DNA from: Symsagittifera roscoffensis
Taxonomy: Eukaryota > Xenacoelomorpha > Acoela > Convolutidae
Direction: 5' to 3'
Length of the DNA: 60,000 nucleotides
Assembly (NCBI RefSeq): GCF_963678635.1
Contig: NC_087069.1
Location: 34,867,090-34,927,089 of the forward strand
In this document: piece by piece, positions 46,062-55,900 of the stretch
Layout of the letters: each line of letters starts with the position of its first letter
How positions within the stretch are numbered: position 1 is the first letter of the stretch
Notes under the pieces: generated by a model
What the model was told of the DNA's origin: nothing
Databases searched by the model: none
The model's input: the letters and a program-made list of their open reading frames with translations, nothing else
Made by a program: the position numbers and the translations under genes

Positions 46062-46784
46062 TCAGATAAATCTCCGTGTGAGTTGTATTTTTTCGAGTTG
46101 TATTTTCCAATCGAAAAACATTATTTCTTGATATCCTTTATTTTTTGTGTCTGCTTTGCAGTTTGATGGGTTATTTATACCAATGTGTGGTATCCAGTGT
46201 TTATCGTGTATGTCGTAAGTTAATCTTCCGTGTGCGCCGTTGTATGGGTATTTTTCATCTAGTTTTATATGTCCTTGATATCTTTCAAGTTCTGCTTGAT
46301 GTACAGAATCGGAAAAAACTTGAAAATTTACTAGTTTTCTGTCGGTGTTTTTATTTCTTGTGATGTTTAGTCTGAGTAGCTCGTTTTTACAATCATTGGG
46401 ATTTAGATGCAAAAGTCGTTCTATATTACTTTGGTAGAATGATTCATGGTCAAGTCGGTTTTTATTTCCGTTTGAAACTTGTGAACAATGTACTTTCTTT
46501 TCGGAAAATGTTGCTGTAAATTTATATCCTATGATTGTTGTTGCTCGGGCTTTTGAATAGAGTGTCGCTATTACATTTGTAGTTTCTATAGCTTGTGGTT
46601 CTGTTTCGCATTGTGATACTTGGTTTATTGCATATTTGTGTAGTGTTTTTTGTTCATTTTCTTCACAATCGTAATGTGTTACTAATAGGTCTTGGGGTCC
46701 TGTGCGAGGAGAAGGATTTATGTTCTGATCGGAGATTATTAGAAAAAGGAGTTGGAGAAAAATCAAGGTTTTTAGAATATACAT
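46062..46784 (-). pseudogene. env: Envelope-like glycoprotein, N-terminal part
   Basis: 240 codons starting with a signal-peptide-like segment (MYILKTLIFLQLLFLIIS), followed by a Cys-containing ectodomain with N-glycosylation sequons (NIT). Position after integrase is where gypsy-type elements carry env. The frame ends at 46062, and the coding signal goes on in another phase in the next ORF, so env is split here. The spacing of Cys and the overall style recall glycoproteins of negative-strand invertebrate viruses (chuvirus-like), but that is an impression and untested. Confidence 0.6.
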
Positions 46785-47914
46785 GTGTATGATAATCCTG
46801 GGTACGGGTTATAAAATGTGATGTAACCAATTGTTTTCTTGGTATATCTGTCGTATTTATATATTACTTCAGTTGTTATAAAAGGCGGTGGTAGCGATTG
46901 AGCTGTTATATTTGGTGGATTTAATGGATAAGGATGTTGAGCAATGTTGTTTAGTTTAACCGTGATTTCAAATTTTAATTGTAGGCTATTTTGTTGGAGT
47001 ATTTGGATGTTATGGTCACGAATGTCTTCGTGGATATCTTGTCTATATTGTAATCTAATAAGTGCCCAGTTGTGGAGTCGGTTACTTTCTGGGTGTTGTC
47101 CAGATAATGGTGGAGGTGCTGTGAATGTATTCCAGTCTAATCTTAAAGGGATATTTGTTGATGATTGTTCTCGATATCTAGCGTCGAGGTTATTTGGAAA
47201 AATTAAAGGAAAATGCGTCGGTGAAAACTGGCTTATTGATGGTGTTGATGGTAGTGATAATGTTTCTGGTAGTGATGATGATGTTGTTGTATCTGTAGAA
47301 ATATCTATTGGATCATTTATTAAATTTGGTTCACCTTGTGTGAAAGATTGCGTTGTCCAATATGGTAGTCGTGATGTTTGGTTTGGGGGGTTAAAGGGAT
47401 TTTCACGTATTTGTTCAGATGTTGGTGTTGAACCTAAGTAATCTGAGGGTAGAGTTGAGGTGCTACGTTGTGAAAGAAGTGTAGGGGTTTCCGGTAATAT
47501 GCCAATTGGGTTTTCCGGAGTACTTGGTGATGGGGATTGGGGTATATCAAAATGAACTCGGGGGATTTGAAAGTTTCTATTTCGTCGTGGATGTATGATT
47601 TGTCTATTTATTTCAACTGCATTTTGGTTTTGACTAATATTTCGAATTCTACTTAATTCCTGTGGTAGTGTCGGGTATAAGTTATATGTTGGTTCACTCA
47701 GAGGTGCCTGTCGCTGAACTGGTTCTAGTGGTTCAGATAAGCGAGCGTGTCGTTCTTCAAAGGTATATGGGTTATCCTGGAAAGAAATTCGTGTAGATTT
47801 TTGGGGGTTTTGGGTAGTTGTAGGTGGTGTCGGGTTTTCTTGGGATGTTGTCGGTGAAGACTGACTGTGTGATTGTTGGTTAGCAATTTTTGAGGGTTTT
47901 TTGATTGATTTCTT
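46772..47914 (-). pseudogene. 380-codon Met-less P/S/T-rich frame before env
   Basis: The minus strand is open from just after the TAA at 47915 to TAA 46772-46774 without a single Met codon, so ATG-based ORF finding misses it. The first two thirds are rich in Pro, Ser, Thr and Gln (SPTTSQENPTPPTTTQNP). The last third looks folded, with LDWNTFTAPPPLSGQHPES, NWALIRLQYRQDI and VIYKYDRYTKKTIGYITFY. The end overlaps the env-like start codon (46784) by 13 bases in another phase. The frame continues the membrane ORF upstream, so a single N-anchored protein of about 440 residues broken by one stop is the simplest reading. Non-AUG start or splicing are alternatives. Confidence 0.6.
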
Positions 47915-48103
47915 TTAGTGAAAAAATTTATGTTTATTATAGTATTCTTCAAGAAAAAGAATTAAAAGGATTGTTGCTAATGCGAATGTTATGACTGCTT
48001 TCTTTATACATTTGCATATTGTCAATATGAGGGATGTTAAAAATATTATGAAAATTACAAATAGTAAAAAAATATCTGTTCTACTAAAAATGGTTCGTAT
48101 CAT
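47915..48103 (-). CDS. Two-helix membrane ORF
   Basis: 62 codons. After a short N-terminus (MIRTIFSRTD) come two hydrophobic stretches (IFLLFVIFIIFLTSLILTI and VITFALATILLILFL), separated by CKCIKK. It ends with TAA at 47915-47917. The next 380 codons stay open in the same phase, so this may be the membrane anchor of a longer protein interrupted by one stop. It lies between integrase and env. Confidence 0.5.
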   Translation of the reverse strand: MIRTIFSRTDIFLLFVIFIIFLTSLILTICKCIKKAVITFALATILLILFLEEYYNKHKFFH

Positions 48104-48886
48104 TTAAATAGATTCTGGGTTTTCGTACCTGTGTATATGGTCAATGGCTTTGGAAAGTTGGAAGAATATTTCAAATAGGGAATAGAAAATTTAAAAAATA
48201 TTACAAAAAATGATTAATATTAATACAGAAGCTTCAAAAGTATCAAAAAGAAATATGAATAAAATTTTAAATATTGTTAAAAAGTTTATTAAAATGTTGA
48301 GAATTATGTTAACTGATCGAGAGAAGAGCATTTAAGAAATGGCTCTTGATCGAACATTTTTTGTTGTTTGGGGCGATTTTTAAGTGTGGTCGAGTTATTT
48401 ATTGGTTTTTTGACAAGTGGGTTGAGATTTGTGAAAAAGTGTTGGAGGCTAATTTTATGGTATTCGGGAGGTCTTCTTTTACTTTATTTTTATTTGTCAA
48501 GTTATCTGGGGTATTTTTGAGGTCTTTGTACTTTAGGCTAATTTAATATGGTTGTTCTTTTACTTTAGGCTAATTTAACATTTTTGTTTGGGGGGTTTTT
48601 GAGGTCTGGGTTGGGAAAATATTGTTGATCTTTGCGTTTTTAGATAAGGGAGGGTTATGATATTATGGTGGTATTTGTTTTAGTTGTCAAGTTTGAGAAG
48701 CTTGCTTATTTTTGACCTGGAGGTTGTAAAGTTATAGTTATAGATATGCCTGAAGTGTAATATCTTTCGTCTAATTGGTTTGCGTTAGATTTAGAGAAGT
48801 TGACGGATTGGATGAATCCTATTGGCTAATTTTGAAAAATGAAAGTTCAAAATGTTTCAGAGGTGCAAAGATTATTTATTTTAAAA
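48104..48886. other. Spacer between integrase tail and membrane ORF
   Basis: Nothing coding that I can support. ACTTTAGGCTAATTTAA occurs twice at about 48,530-48,580. Confidence 0.35.
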
Positions 48887-49568
48887 TTAAAGCTGTTTTT
48901 GAAATTCAACTTTCTTTAATATTTTAGATTGTGGGATGAATGTTTTATAGTTTTTACGTGGTTGATTTATAAGTCGTGATGACTCTCTATGTTCTGACTT
49001 CTCGACTTGTTCTTGGGGTATAATTTTTTCTATCATTTTTCTATTTTTCCTTTCTTTTTGAGGTATAATTTGATCTAGCTTTTTTGTATTGTTTTTGGTT
49101 GTAGTTGATTTTCTATTTTGTTTTTCAAGGTGAATGTCGTTTTGTTTATTTATTTCGTTTTCCGTATGTAGGTGATTTTGAATAACTTTTAAACCTGTGA
49201 AAGAATATAATTGAGTTAGTTCGCGTAGTGCGTATTCTTTTGGGTAGTAAGGCAATAGATTGTTTCTGTTGAACAATTTCTTTTTGGTCTGAATCGGTGA
49301 ATTTATATGTTACGTCGGTGGGTTTGGCGATTATTTGGTATGGTCCTTTACGAAGGGGTTGTAATTTTTTAGAAATTCCTTTTTGTGTATTAAAATTTGG
49401 TATTAAGACAAAGTTTCCAATTTTTAAATCGGAGGCTGGTGTAAAACGTGAATTGATTTGTTCGTTAATGTTTTGTCTTTAGCAATTTTTTTGTTACTTT
49501 TTGATAAATTTCGTTGTGTTTTTTATCTCTATTTAAAATCCATTCGGTATGTGTACCGGAGGCTAATT
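48887..49568 (-). pseudogene. pol: Integrase C-terminal domain and tail, frame-shifted
   Basis: Around 49,280-49,457 one frame reads DLKIGNFVLIPNFNT and then LRKGPYQII, the GPY/F-type module at the end of Ty3/gypsy integrases. In the next phase the ORF 48887-49276 (129 codons) continues with LLPYYPKEYALRELTQLYSF and a Lys/Asn/Gln-rich tail. At least two phase changes lie between the core and the end. The GPY module normally helps integration-site choice. Confidence 0.65.
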
Positions 49569-51734
49569 TTAGGATTTGTGGGTGATGAAAATGATCTTCA
49601 TCATGTGTGTGTAAAGATAGGTTATAACAAATTGAGTCTTTATTCGGTTGACAAGGACCCTGTGCATTTTATGAGAGTTTTCTGTAAACATAATTGGTTT
49701 ACGTGGCTTTTGATTAAAAACCATTTCATATGGTGACATTCCTAGAGTTGTCGTGATTTGTGAATTATATGCTAAGGGAAATAGTTTTACATCTGCTGAC
49801 CATTCGGTGTATCTTGTATCATTTCCGTTTATGATACATCTAAGATATTCTTGTAGTGAACGGTTCATACCTTCGACTAAACCGTTAGTCCAAGGTGCAT
49901 GAGATGTACGTGGTTTGTGCTTAATGTTGTATAAATGACATAGTGTGATGATTTCATTATTTATGAATTCTGTACCGTTGTCTGTAACTAGAATTTCGGG
50001 TAATCCGAACTTGGCTATCCAGTGTTCGTAAAGTGTTGTGTAAGCATAGTAAGCGTTACAATGTGGTACTGGGTTGAGTGCTACACAGTGTGTAAAAGCG
50101 TCAACAATTACCATAATGTATGAATTTCCTTCAGAGGATGGTGAAATTGGTCCTTTTGTGTCCAATGATATACGGTGGTTAAAATATAAACTGTGTCCTT
50201 TAAAATCTTGTTTTTGTGCTACTTGTTTTTGATTTGGGTAAGGTTTATTTAGCTGACATACTATACAATCATTGCATAGTACTTTTATCCAAATTGGTGC
50301 ATTTGGGAAATAGACATTTTGTATAAAATTTGAATATGTTTTCTCTGATCCAGAGTGTCCTTTAATGTTTTGTGTATGTGAAATGTTAAAAGCTATGAGA
50401 ATCATACTTAAAGGGAGACAGGGAACTGTAGATTCATTTAATTGATATTCTAGAAGGTCTGTGTTTTCATTAATTGTTGTACTATTAAATTTTCGAAAAT
50501 ATCGGAGGAGTGTTTTATTTCCTAAAATTGTGGTATCTGCCTTTACGGGTTTAGTTTTGTATTTGTGCCATGATTTTAGTTGTCGAATTACTGGGTCAAG
50601 ATTTTGATATTGTTTCAAGGTATTAATTGTAATTTTTTCTGTTGAAGGGAGAAAAATGTTTTCAATTTCTAATTTCGATAAAGGAATTGTGTCAAGTGGG
50701 TCATGGAGGTTGAAAACTTGATTTATTGTGTATTTTGAATCATTCGTTTGTGGTCCTGATAAATTTATTTTATCGGTTAAATTTTCTTTTTCAATTAATG
50801 GAAAAAGATCTCTTTTATGCGAGTGTTGTTTTACTCGTTTTTGTTGGGTGTTATTTGTTATCCATTGTGAGTATGGAATTGGTTTGAAAGTTGATGTTCC
50901 AAGTAGATCAACTTCGTAGTGGTTATCTTGGCAATCTAAGTAAAGTGGGAAGTGTTGGAGATTATTTATTTGTGAATGTTCAATGTCAGTTTTTACTGCA
51001 TATTTGCTTTCTAATCGGGGTGATGTTTCATCCTTTGCAAGGTAAAATTTTATATTTTGTGGTATTTCAACTGTAGTTTTTTGTGTAAGTAATTCAGGTG
51101 GTGTATTTCGGCTTAATGTATCTGGTAATGCGAGATTTTTTCCTGCTGTCCAAACTATATGTAAGTTTGGAAATTTCATTAGTATTAATTGAAATCTATA
51201 AGCTCGGTGATTTGGATTTGACTTCTGTGTAAAGAGAAAAATGATTGGTTTATGATCTGTGAATAGAACTGTTGGATGTTTTGATCCAAGTATTAGAAAT
51301 TCATATTCTGTAAGTGTATAAATGATAGCTGTACATTCTCTCATTAGAGTTGAGAGTCGTAGCTCTGCTTGAGTGAATAATCGGGAATTTGCTGATATAA
51401 GGTTCATTTTGTTTGTACCGTTGTTTGATTGTAATAATGCTGCGCCGATGCCAAAATTGGAAGCATCGCACATTGCATAGAATGGTTGATTTGGGTCTGG
51501 AATTGTGTTTGAAATTTGTTCAGTTAAAAGTTTTTTAACTTCAAATCGTGTTTGATGTTCAGTATTCCATTCAAAATTATTTTGTTGTCTTAGGATATTA
51601 TAAAATGGTCTTAAATATAATTGCATTTTATAAACGTATTTGCTTAAGAAGTTTAACATTCCAAGGAATTCTTGGATTTTCTTTTTGTTTGTTGGTGGTT
51701 GAAGTTTTTGAATAGCATCAATGCGTGATTTCAA
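49569..51734 (-). CDS. pol: RNase H and integrase
   Basis: This 721-codon frame begins within the RT connection (EFLGMLNFLSKYVYKMQ). RNase H has its acidic residues in MCDAS (D90), RECTA (E133) and FTDHKP (D160). The integrase zinc finger is H453, H460, C490, C493. The catalytic core has SLDTKG (D525), VTDNGTEF (D585) and NGLVEGMNRS (E621), the D-D-35-E pattern that joins element DNA to the host. After about residue 695 the phase is lost and the C-terminal domain continues in other frames (next entry). No own start codon is expected, as this was part of Gag-Pol. Confidence 0.88.
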   Translation of the reverse strand: MKSRIDAIQKLQPPTNKKKIQEFLGMLNFLSKYVYKMQLYLRPFYNILRQQNNFEWNTEHQTRFEVKKLLTEQISNTIPDPNQPFYAMCDASNFGIGAALLQSNNGTNKMNLISANSRLFTQAELRLSTLMRECTAIIYTLTEYEFLILGSKHPTVLFTDHKPIIFLFTQKSNPNHRAYRFQLILMKFPNLHIVWTAGKNLALPDTLSRNTPPELLTQKTTVEIPQNIKFYLAKDETSPRLESKYAVKTDIEHSQINNLQHFPLYLDCQDNHYEVDLLGTSTFKPIPYSQWITNNTQQKRVKQHSHKRDLFPLIEKENLTDKINLSGPQTNDSKYTINQVFNLHDPLDTIPLSKLEIENIFLPSTEKITINTLKQYQNLDPVIRQLKSWHKYKTKPVKADTTILGNKTLLRYFRKFNSTTINENTDLLEYQLNESTVPCLPLSMILIAFNISHTQNIKGHSGSEKTYSNFIQNVYFPNAPIWIKVLCNDCIVCQLNKPYPNQKQVAQKQDFKGHSLYFNHRISLDTKGPISPSSEGNSYIMVIVDAFTHCVALNPVPHCNAYYAYTTLYEHWIAKFGLPEILVTDNGTEFINNEIITLCHLYNIKHKPRTSHAPWTNGLVEGMNRSLQEYLRCIINGNDTRYTEWSADVKLFPLAYNSQITTTLGMSPYEMVFNQKPRKPIMFTENSHKMHRVLVNRIKTQFVITYLYTHMMKIIFITHKS

Positions 51735-52993
51735 TGGAGTGATTGTGTTTCTTTCTATGTTATGTCCTAAAAATTTAACTCTTGTTAAGAAGAAGTGAGA
51801 TTTGTCGGGGCGGCCTTCAGATTTTCGTTCTGAAGTACTTTATGATAGTGTTCTAAAACTGTAGACATTTCTTCTTTTGTCTGTGATTGCATAAAAACAT
51901 CGTCTCAATAGGTGATTACGTTTTTCTTAAGTATTAGTGGTCTAAAAATTTTGCTCATTAAAGCTGAAAATGCTGCTGGTCCTATGGATATTCCATAGAA
52001 TAGGCGGTTGAATTCGTATTGTTGATTTCCAATAACAAATTGTGTTAAACGTCGTGATTGTCCATCTAGTGGCATTTGATTGTAAGCACTATTCATGTCT
52101 GCGGTTGTAAAGTATTTTCCGTTTATTTTTGTTAAAATAACTTGTATTGGTTCAATAGGCCAATTGCATTTTGATTCGTCTATTAGTGAATTGAGATATC
52201 TAGCGTCTAAAACTATTTTTATTGATTCTCCTTTTGCTAGGATAATAACCGGGTTAATAAATGTGTTACCTTTTGGTTGTTCTTCCTTGTTTACCGGTGA
52301 GATAATTTTGTATTGTTCTAAAATATCAAGTAATCTATTTACTTTGTCGTGTAAATGAATTGGTACTTTACTAGCTCTTTGTTTCTTGAATACTGCGTCA
52401 GGTTTTAACGGGAGATGTAGTGATGAATTGATTTTTCCAACATCAAATTTTGATGTTGCATAGACTGATGAATACTTTATTAGCTGTTTAGCTAACTTAT
52501 CAAATTCGTCTTGTGTTATTTGTGAATGTTGGAAGTTAAACATTGTTAAAAACTTTTGTTGATGTTCTGTATAGTTGGTTAAGTTGAAAATAGGTTTGAA
52601 ATATGGGGTTTTTGTGAAATAGTCTGTATTTCTTTTTTCATTACTTATTATATTATTGATGGATATTTCTTCGTTAAGAATTGTGGATTGACAAATATCT
52701 AATAATTGGAGTATATTATTTACGCGGTATGCTTTTTCATGTATGGGTGATATTGTAGCGTTTGTTTCGCAATATCCTAAAAGTCCTAAGGGTAATGTTA
52801 CTTTGTATGGTGTATTGTTATATATATATATATATGCAACGAAATGGTGTCTGAATTCGTATTTTTCAAATATTTTATCGATGAGATCGTGATTTTGAAA
52901 AACTTATGGATAGGTTTGAATTCAAAGTCTGACATAAAGAGTTGTTGTTTATTTTGATTTTTATCATATTGGTGAACTTGTTTTATTGAAAAG
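51735..52993 (-). pseudogene. pol: Reverse transcriptase with a stop in the catalytic motif
   Basis: The intact part (51905-52543, 212 codons) has standard gypsy RT motifs: NPVIILAKGESIKIVLDARYLN, FTTADMNSAYNQMPL and EFNRLFYGISIGPAAFSALM. The stop codon TGA at 51905-51907 stands exactly between Tyr and the two Asp of the YxDD motif. Coding-like sequence continues after it, but the phase changes again near 51810 in a GGGG run. Upstream, the frame stays open back to about 52,900 (FEKYEFRHHFVAYIYIYNN), with a further phase change at a T run near 52,900 and the TA microsatellites at 52,819-52,835 and 52,996-53,008. This RT cannot be made as it stands in the sequence. Confidence 0.85.
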
Positions 52994-55900
52994 TTATATA
53001 TATATATCTCCTGATAGTGGTTTCAGGTGTTTCCGTTTTTGTTTATAAATTGGGTAAAATTTTGAAAAGAATGGTGGTTGTTTATTTAATCTTTGAAAAA
53101 ATGTTAGAGCTGTATTTTTTGTTTTTGTATATTTATCTTTGATTAGTATTTTACTATTCAATATGTTGATTGTTGGTATATATTTCGAGATAAATGGTAT
53201 GCCAATGATATTGTGTTTAATATCCGTGATATGAAATATCTGTTTAAATGGTTTGTTTAGAATTTTGTTTTGTTCCATTGTTTTTGTGGGAAGAAAGAAT
53301 AATTGAACGTTTCCATAATTTATTAGTGTTGATCCTTGTGCTGCTGCTAGTTTACTAGAGGTTGCAAGAGGCGTTAATTTTGGGTGTAATGTTTTGATTT
53401 CATTCCATGTGGGAATGTTAATTATGTTTGATTCTGCTCCTGAATCAATTAAAAAATCAATTTCAAGGTCTGGTGGTTGAAATTCCTTGTTTCTCTGGCT
53501 TTCTAAAAGAAATGGTATTGTCCAAATTTTTTCTTTGGGTTGTTCTTTTTGTATATTTTGGTAAATGTGATTCGTATTTGAGCTTTTTATTTTGTCATTT
53601 TCGTTGGGTTTACTTACCGTGTTAATTTCGTTTATCTTTTGTGCAGTTTGTGTAGAATTGATGGGTTCAATGTAATAATTGTGAAGAAGTTCCAACTGAT
53701 TTTCATATATGTGTGATGTAAAAGGTTGTTCATATATAATAGGTTCGTAGTCGTTTTCGACTGCTATCATATTGATGGAAATGGTATTTTCTGTATCACT
53801 TTCTGTGTCTGATGATTCACAGTTTATTTGATTTAATTGTAGTTCGTTATTTCCTGTGTCATCAATTCCTGGGGAGTCTGATGTTGTTTCTTCATTTGAT
53901 TGTACTTGATTAATTTGTCTCTGATGTTTTGGTGTACTATCTCTGTGTCGATGTTTAGAATTATCATAATGGTTATTATTTCTATGTGGTGATTGAGAAT
54001 AATTTCTATATCGATTATTATAACTTGAATTTCGATTTTGTGAATTATTCCGTGATCTGTTTTGGTAATTATTATTTGATCTGTGATAGTTTGATCTGTT
54101 ATATGAGTTATTTCTTGATCGGTTGTTCGGGTAATTCTGATTTCGATTGTTCGAATAACTTCTATTTCTATTATGTGAATAGTTTCTGTTTCTGTTATAT
54201 GATGAGTTTCGTGATTGATTATTGGAATAGTGTTTACTCCTTAGGTTTGATTGGGAACTGGATCTAGAAACAAATTGTGTTGCCTTGGAATTTGATCTTG
54301 AATAGTTATTTCGACTATTTGATCGATTATAATTATTTTGTGAATAATTCTGTGTATTTCTTCGTTCTGGTGATCTTCCTCTATAACTTGAGTTATATGG
54401 TGATTGATTTTTTGTGTAACTGGTGTTGTTCGGAAGTGGTTTTCCTGAACTGTTGTTACTGTATATGTTTTTGTTTAGTAAATTTTGATCTTTCTTCATA
54501 TATTGATAGAATGATTTGTTTGGTTCTCTATGTTTCTGAGGTTTGTTCTGGTTATCTTGTTGTTTTTGTCTACATTCAGAGATACTATGTCCGTATCGTC
54601 GGCAATAATTACACCATTTTTTGAAAGTTGGTTTACCTTTAAAATTTGGGTGTTTTTCATAAATATTTAGTATTTCAGTGATTTTTTCAACGAGGTCTGT
54701 ATCTGATTCTTGTATATTGTTGATATTTGTGGTATTTGTTTCAATTCGGTTAATATATTGTAATTTCAGATTTTCTGTCTCTTCAAGTTTCATTGTGATT
54801 TCCACTTGCTCTAGTTTGTCTACTAGTTTTCTAAAATCTAAATCGGGCTCTCGAATTGAGGAGGGATGGCATGCTCTCTTTTTTATTGCTATTTTCCTTA
54901 ATTGAGGTGTTAAGGTCATCATTAAAATTTCTGTCATTTTTGTGTTTTTATAGTCATGTGTATTTAATGAATATGCTTTTCGAACTAGTGTTTCGATGCG
55001 TACTGCTAATTGTTTGATGGTTTCATTTGGTAATCTGCGAATTTCATTACATAAAACTCTTTGGTGTTGTTTATTTCTTTCGGAGTCAAACATTTTTGAA
55101 AATTCTTGTGTAAATCTTTTCCAATCTGATTTTATTTCTATAGGTAATACTGAAAACCATTTTTGGGCTGCGCCATCTAAGGTTGTTTGTATCAACGCTG
55201 TGCGTCGATGTATCCAATTTTGATGTAATGGTGTATTAATTGGTTCAGGTCCTATATTTAAAATTAAATTTGCTGTTACTGCATTTAAATAATCTTCTAC
55301 AGAATATTCAGGATCTGTTCCTGTGAAAACCATTAGTGGTTTATTTGATGTTATTGATGATCCACCCATAAGGTATGGATTCATTGTCATTTGTAGTGAT
55401 TCTGCGGCATTTGGCATTTGTGAAAAATTTGAAAGTTGATTCTTTGTTATTTCGTGTCGTTGAAGATAATATGGGAGTGGTATTTCGTTTTGCATTTGAG
55501 TTGGTTGGTACGAGTGTGTGATCGTTGGATTTTGTGGTTGAATCGGTTGAAAAGATTGTGTATTAGTTGGATTTTGCATTTGTATTGGTTGTTGATTTCG
55601 TGTTTCTGTTGGATTTTGAGAAAAAATTCTATTATATGTATAAGGTTTTTGTGCTCCTTGTCCGCGATATTCTTGGGTATACGGTGCAAAAATATCTGGT
55701 TGTAAATAATCGTCATCAGATGATAAGTAATCCGTATGATGAGGTGCTTGCTTTTTATTTTTATTTTGTTGAAAAAATGGGTAATTTTCACTGCGATCCT
55801 GTGGGGGATGTGAATTAGTTTGAAAATTTACTGAGTTGGCTGTTGTCATTGGGTTATTCCAATGATGAGAACTTATATGATTATTATCAGGTTTTCGTGG

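Noticed and set aside
53428-55818. Plus-strand ORFs opposite gag
   Set aside because: They are shadows of the 1,382-codon gag frame, rich in Phe, Leu, Cys and Tyr as expected from the antisense of Asn/Lys-rich coding.
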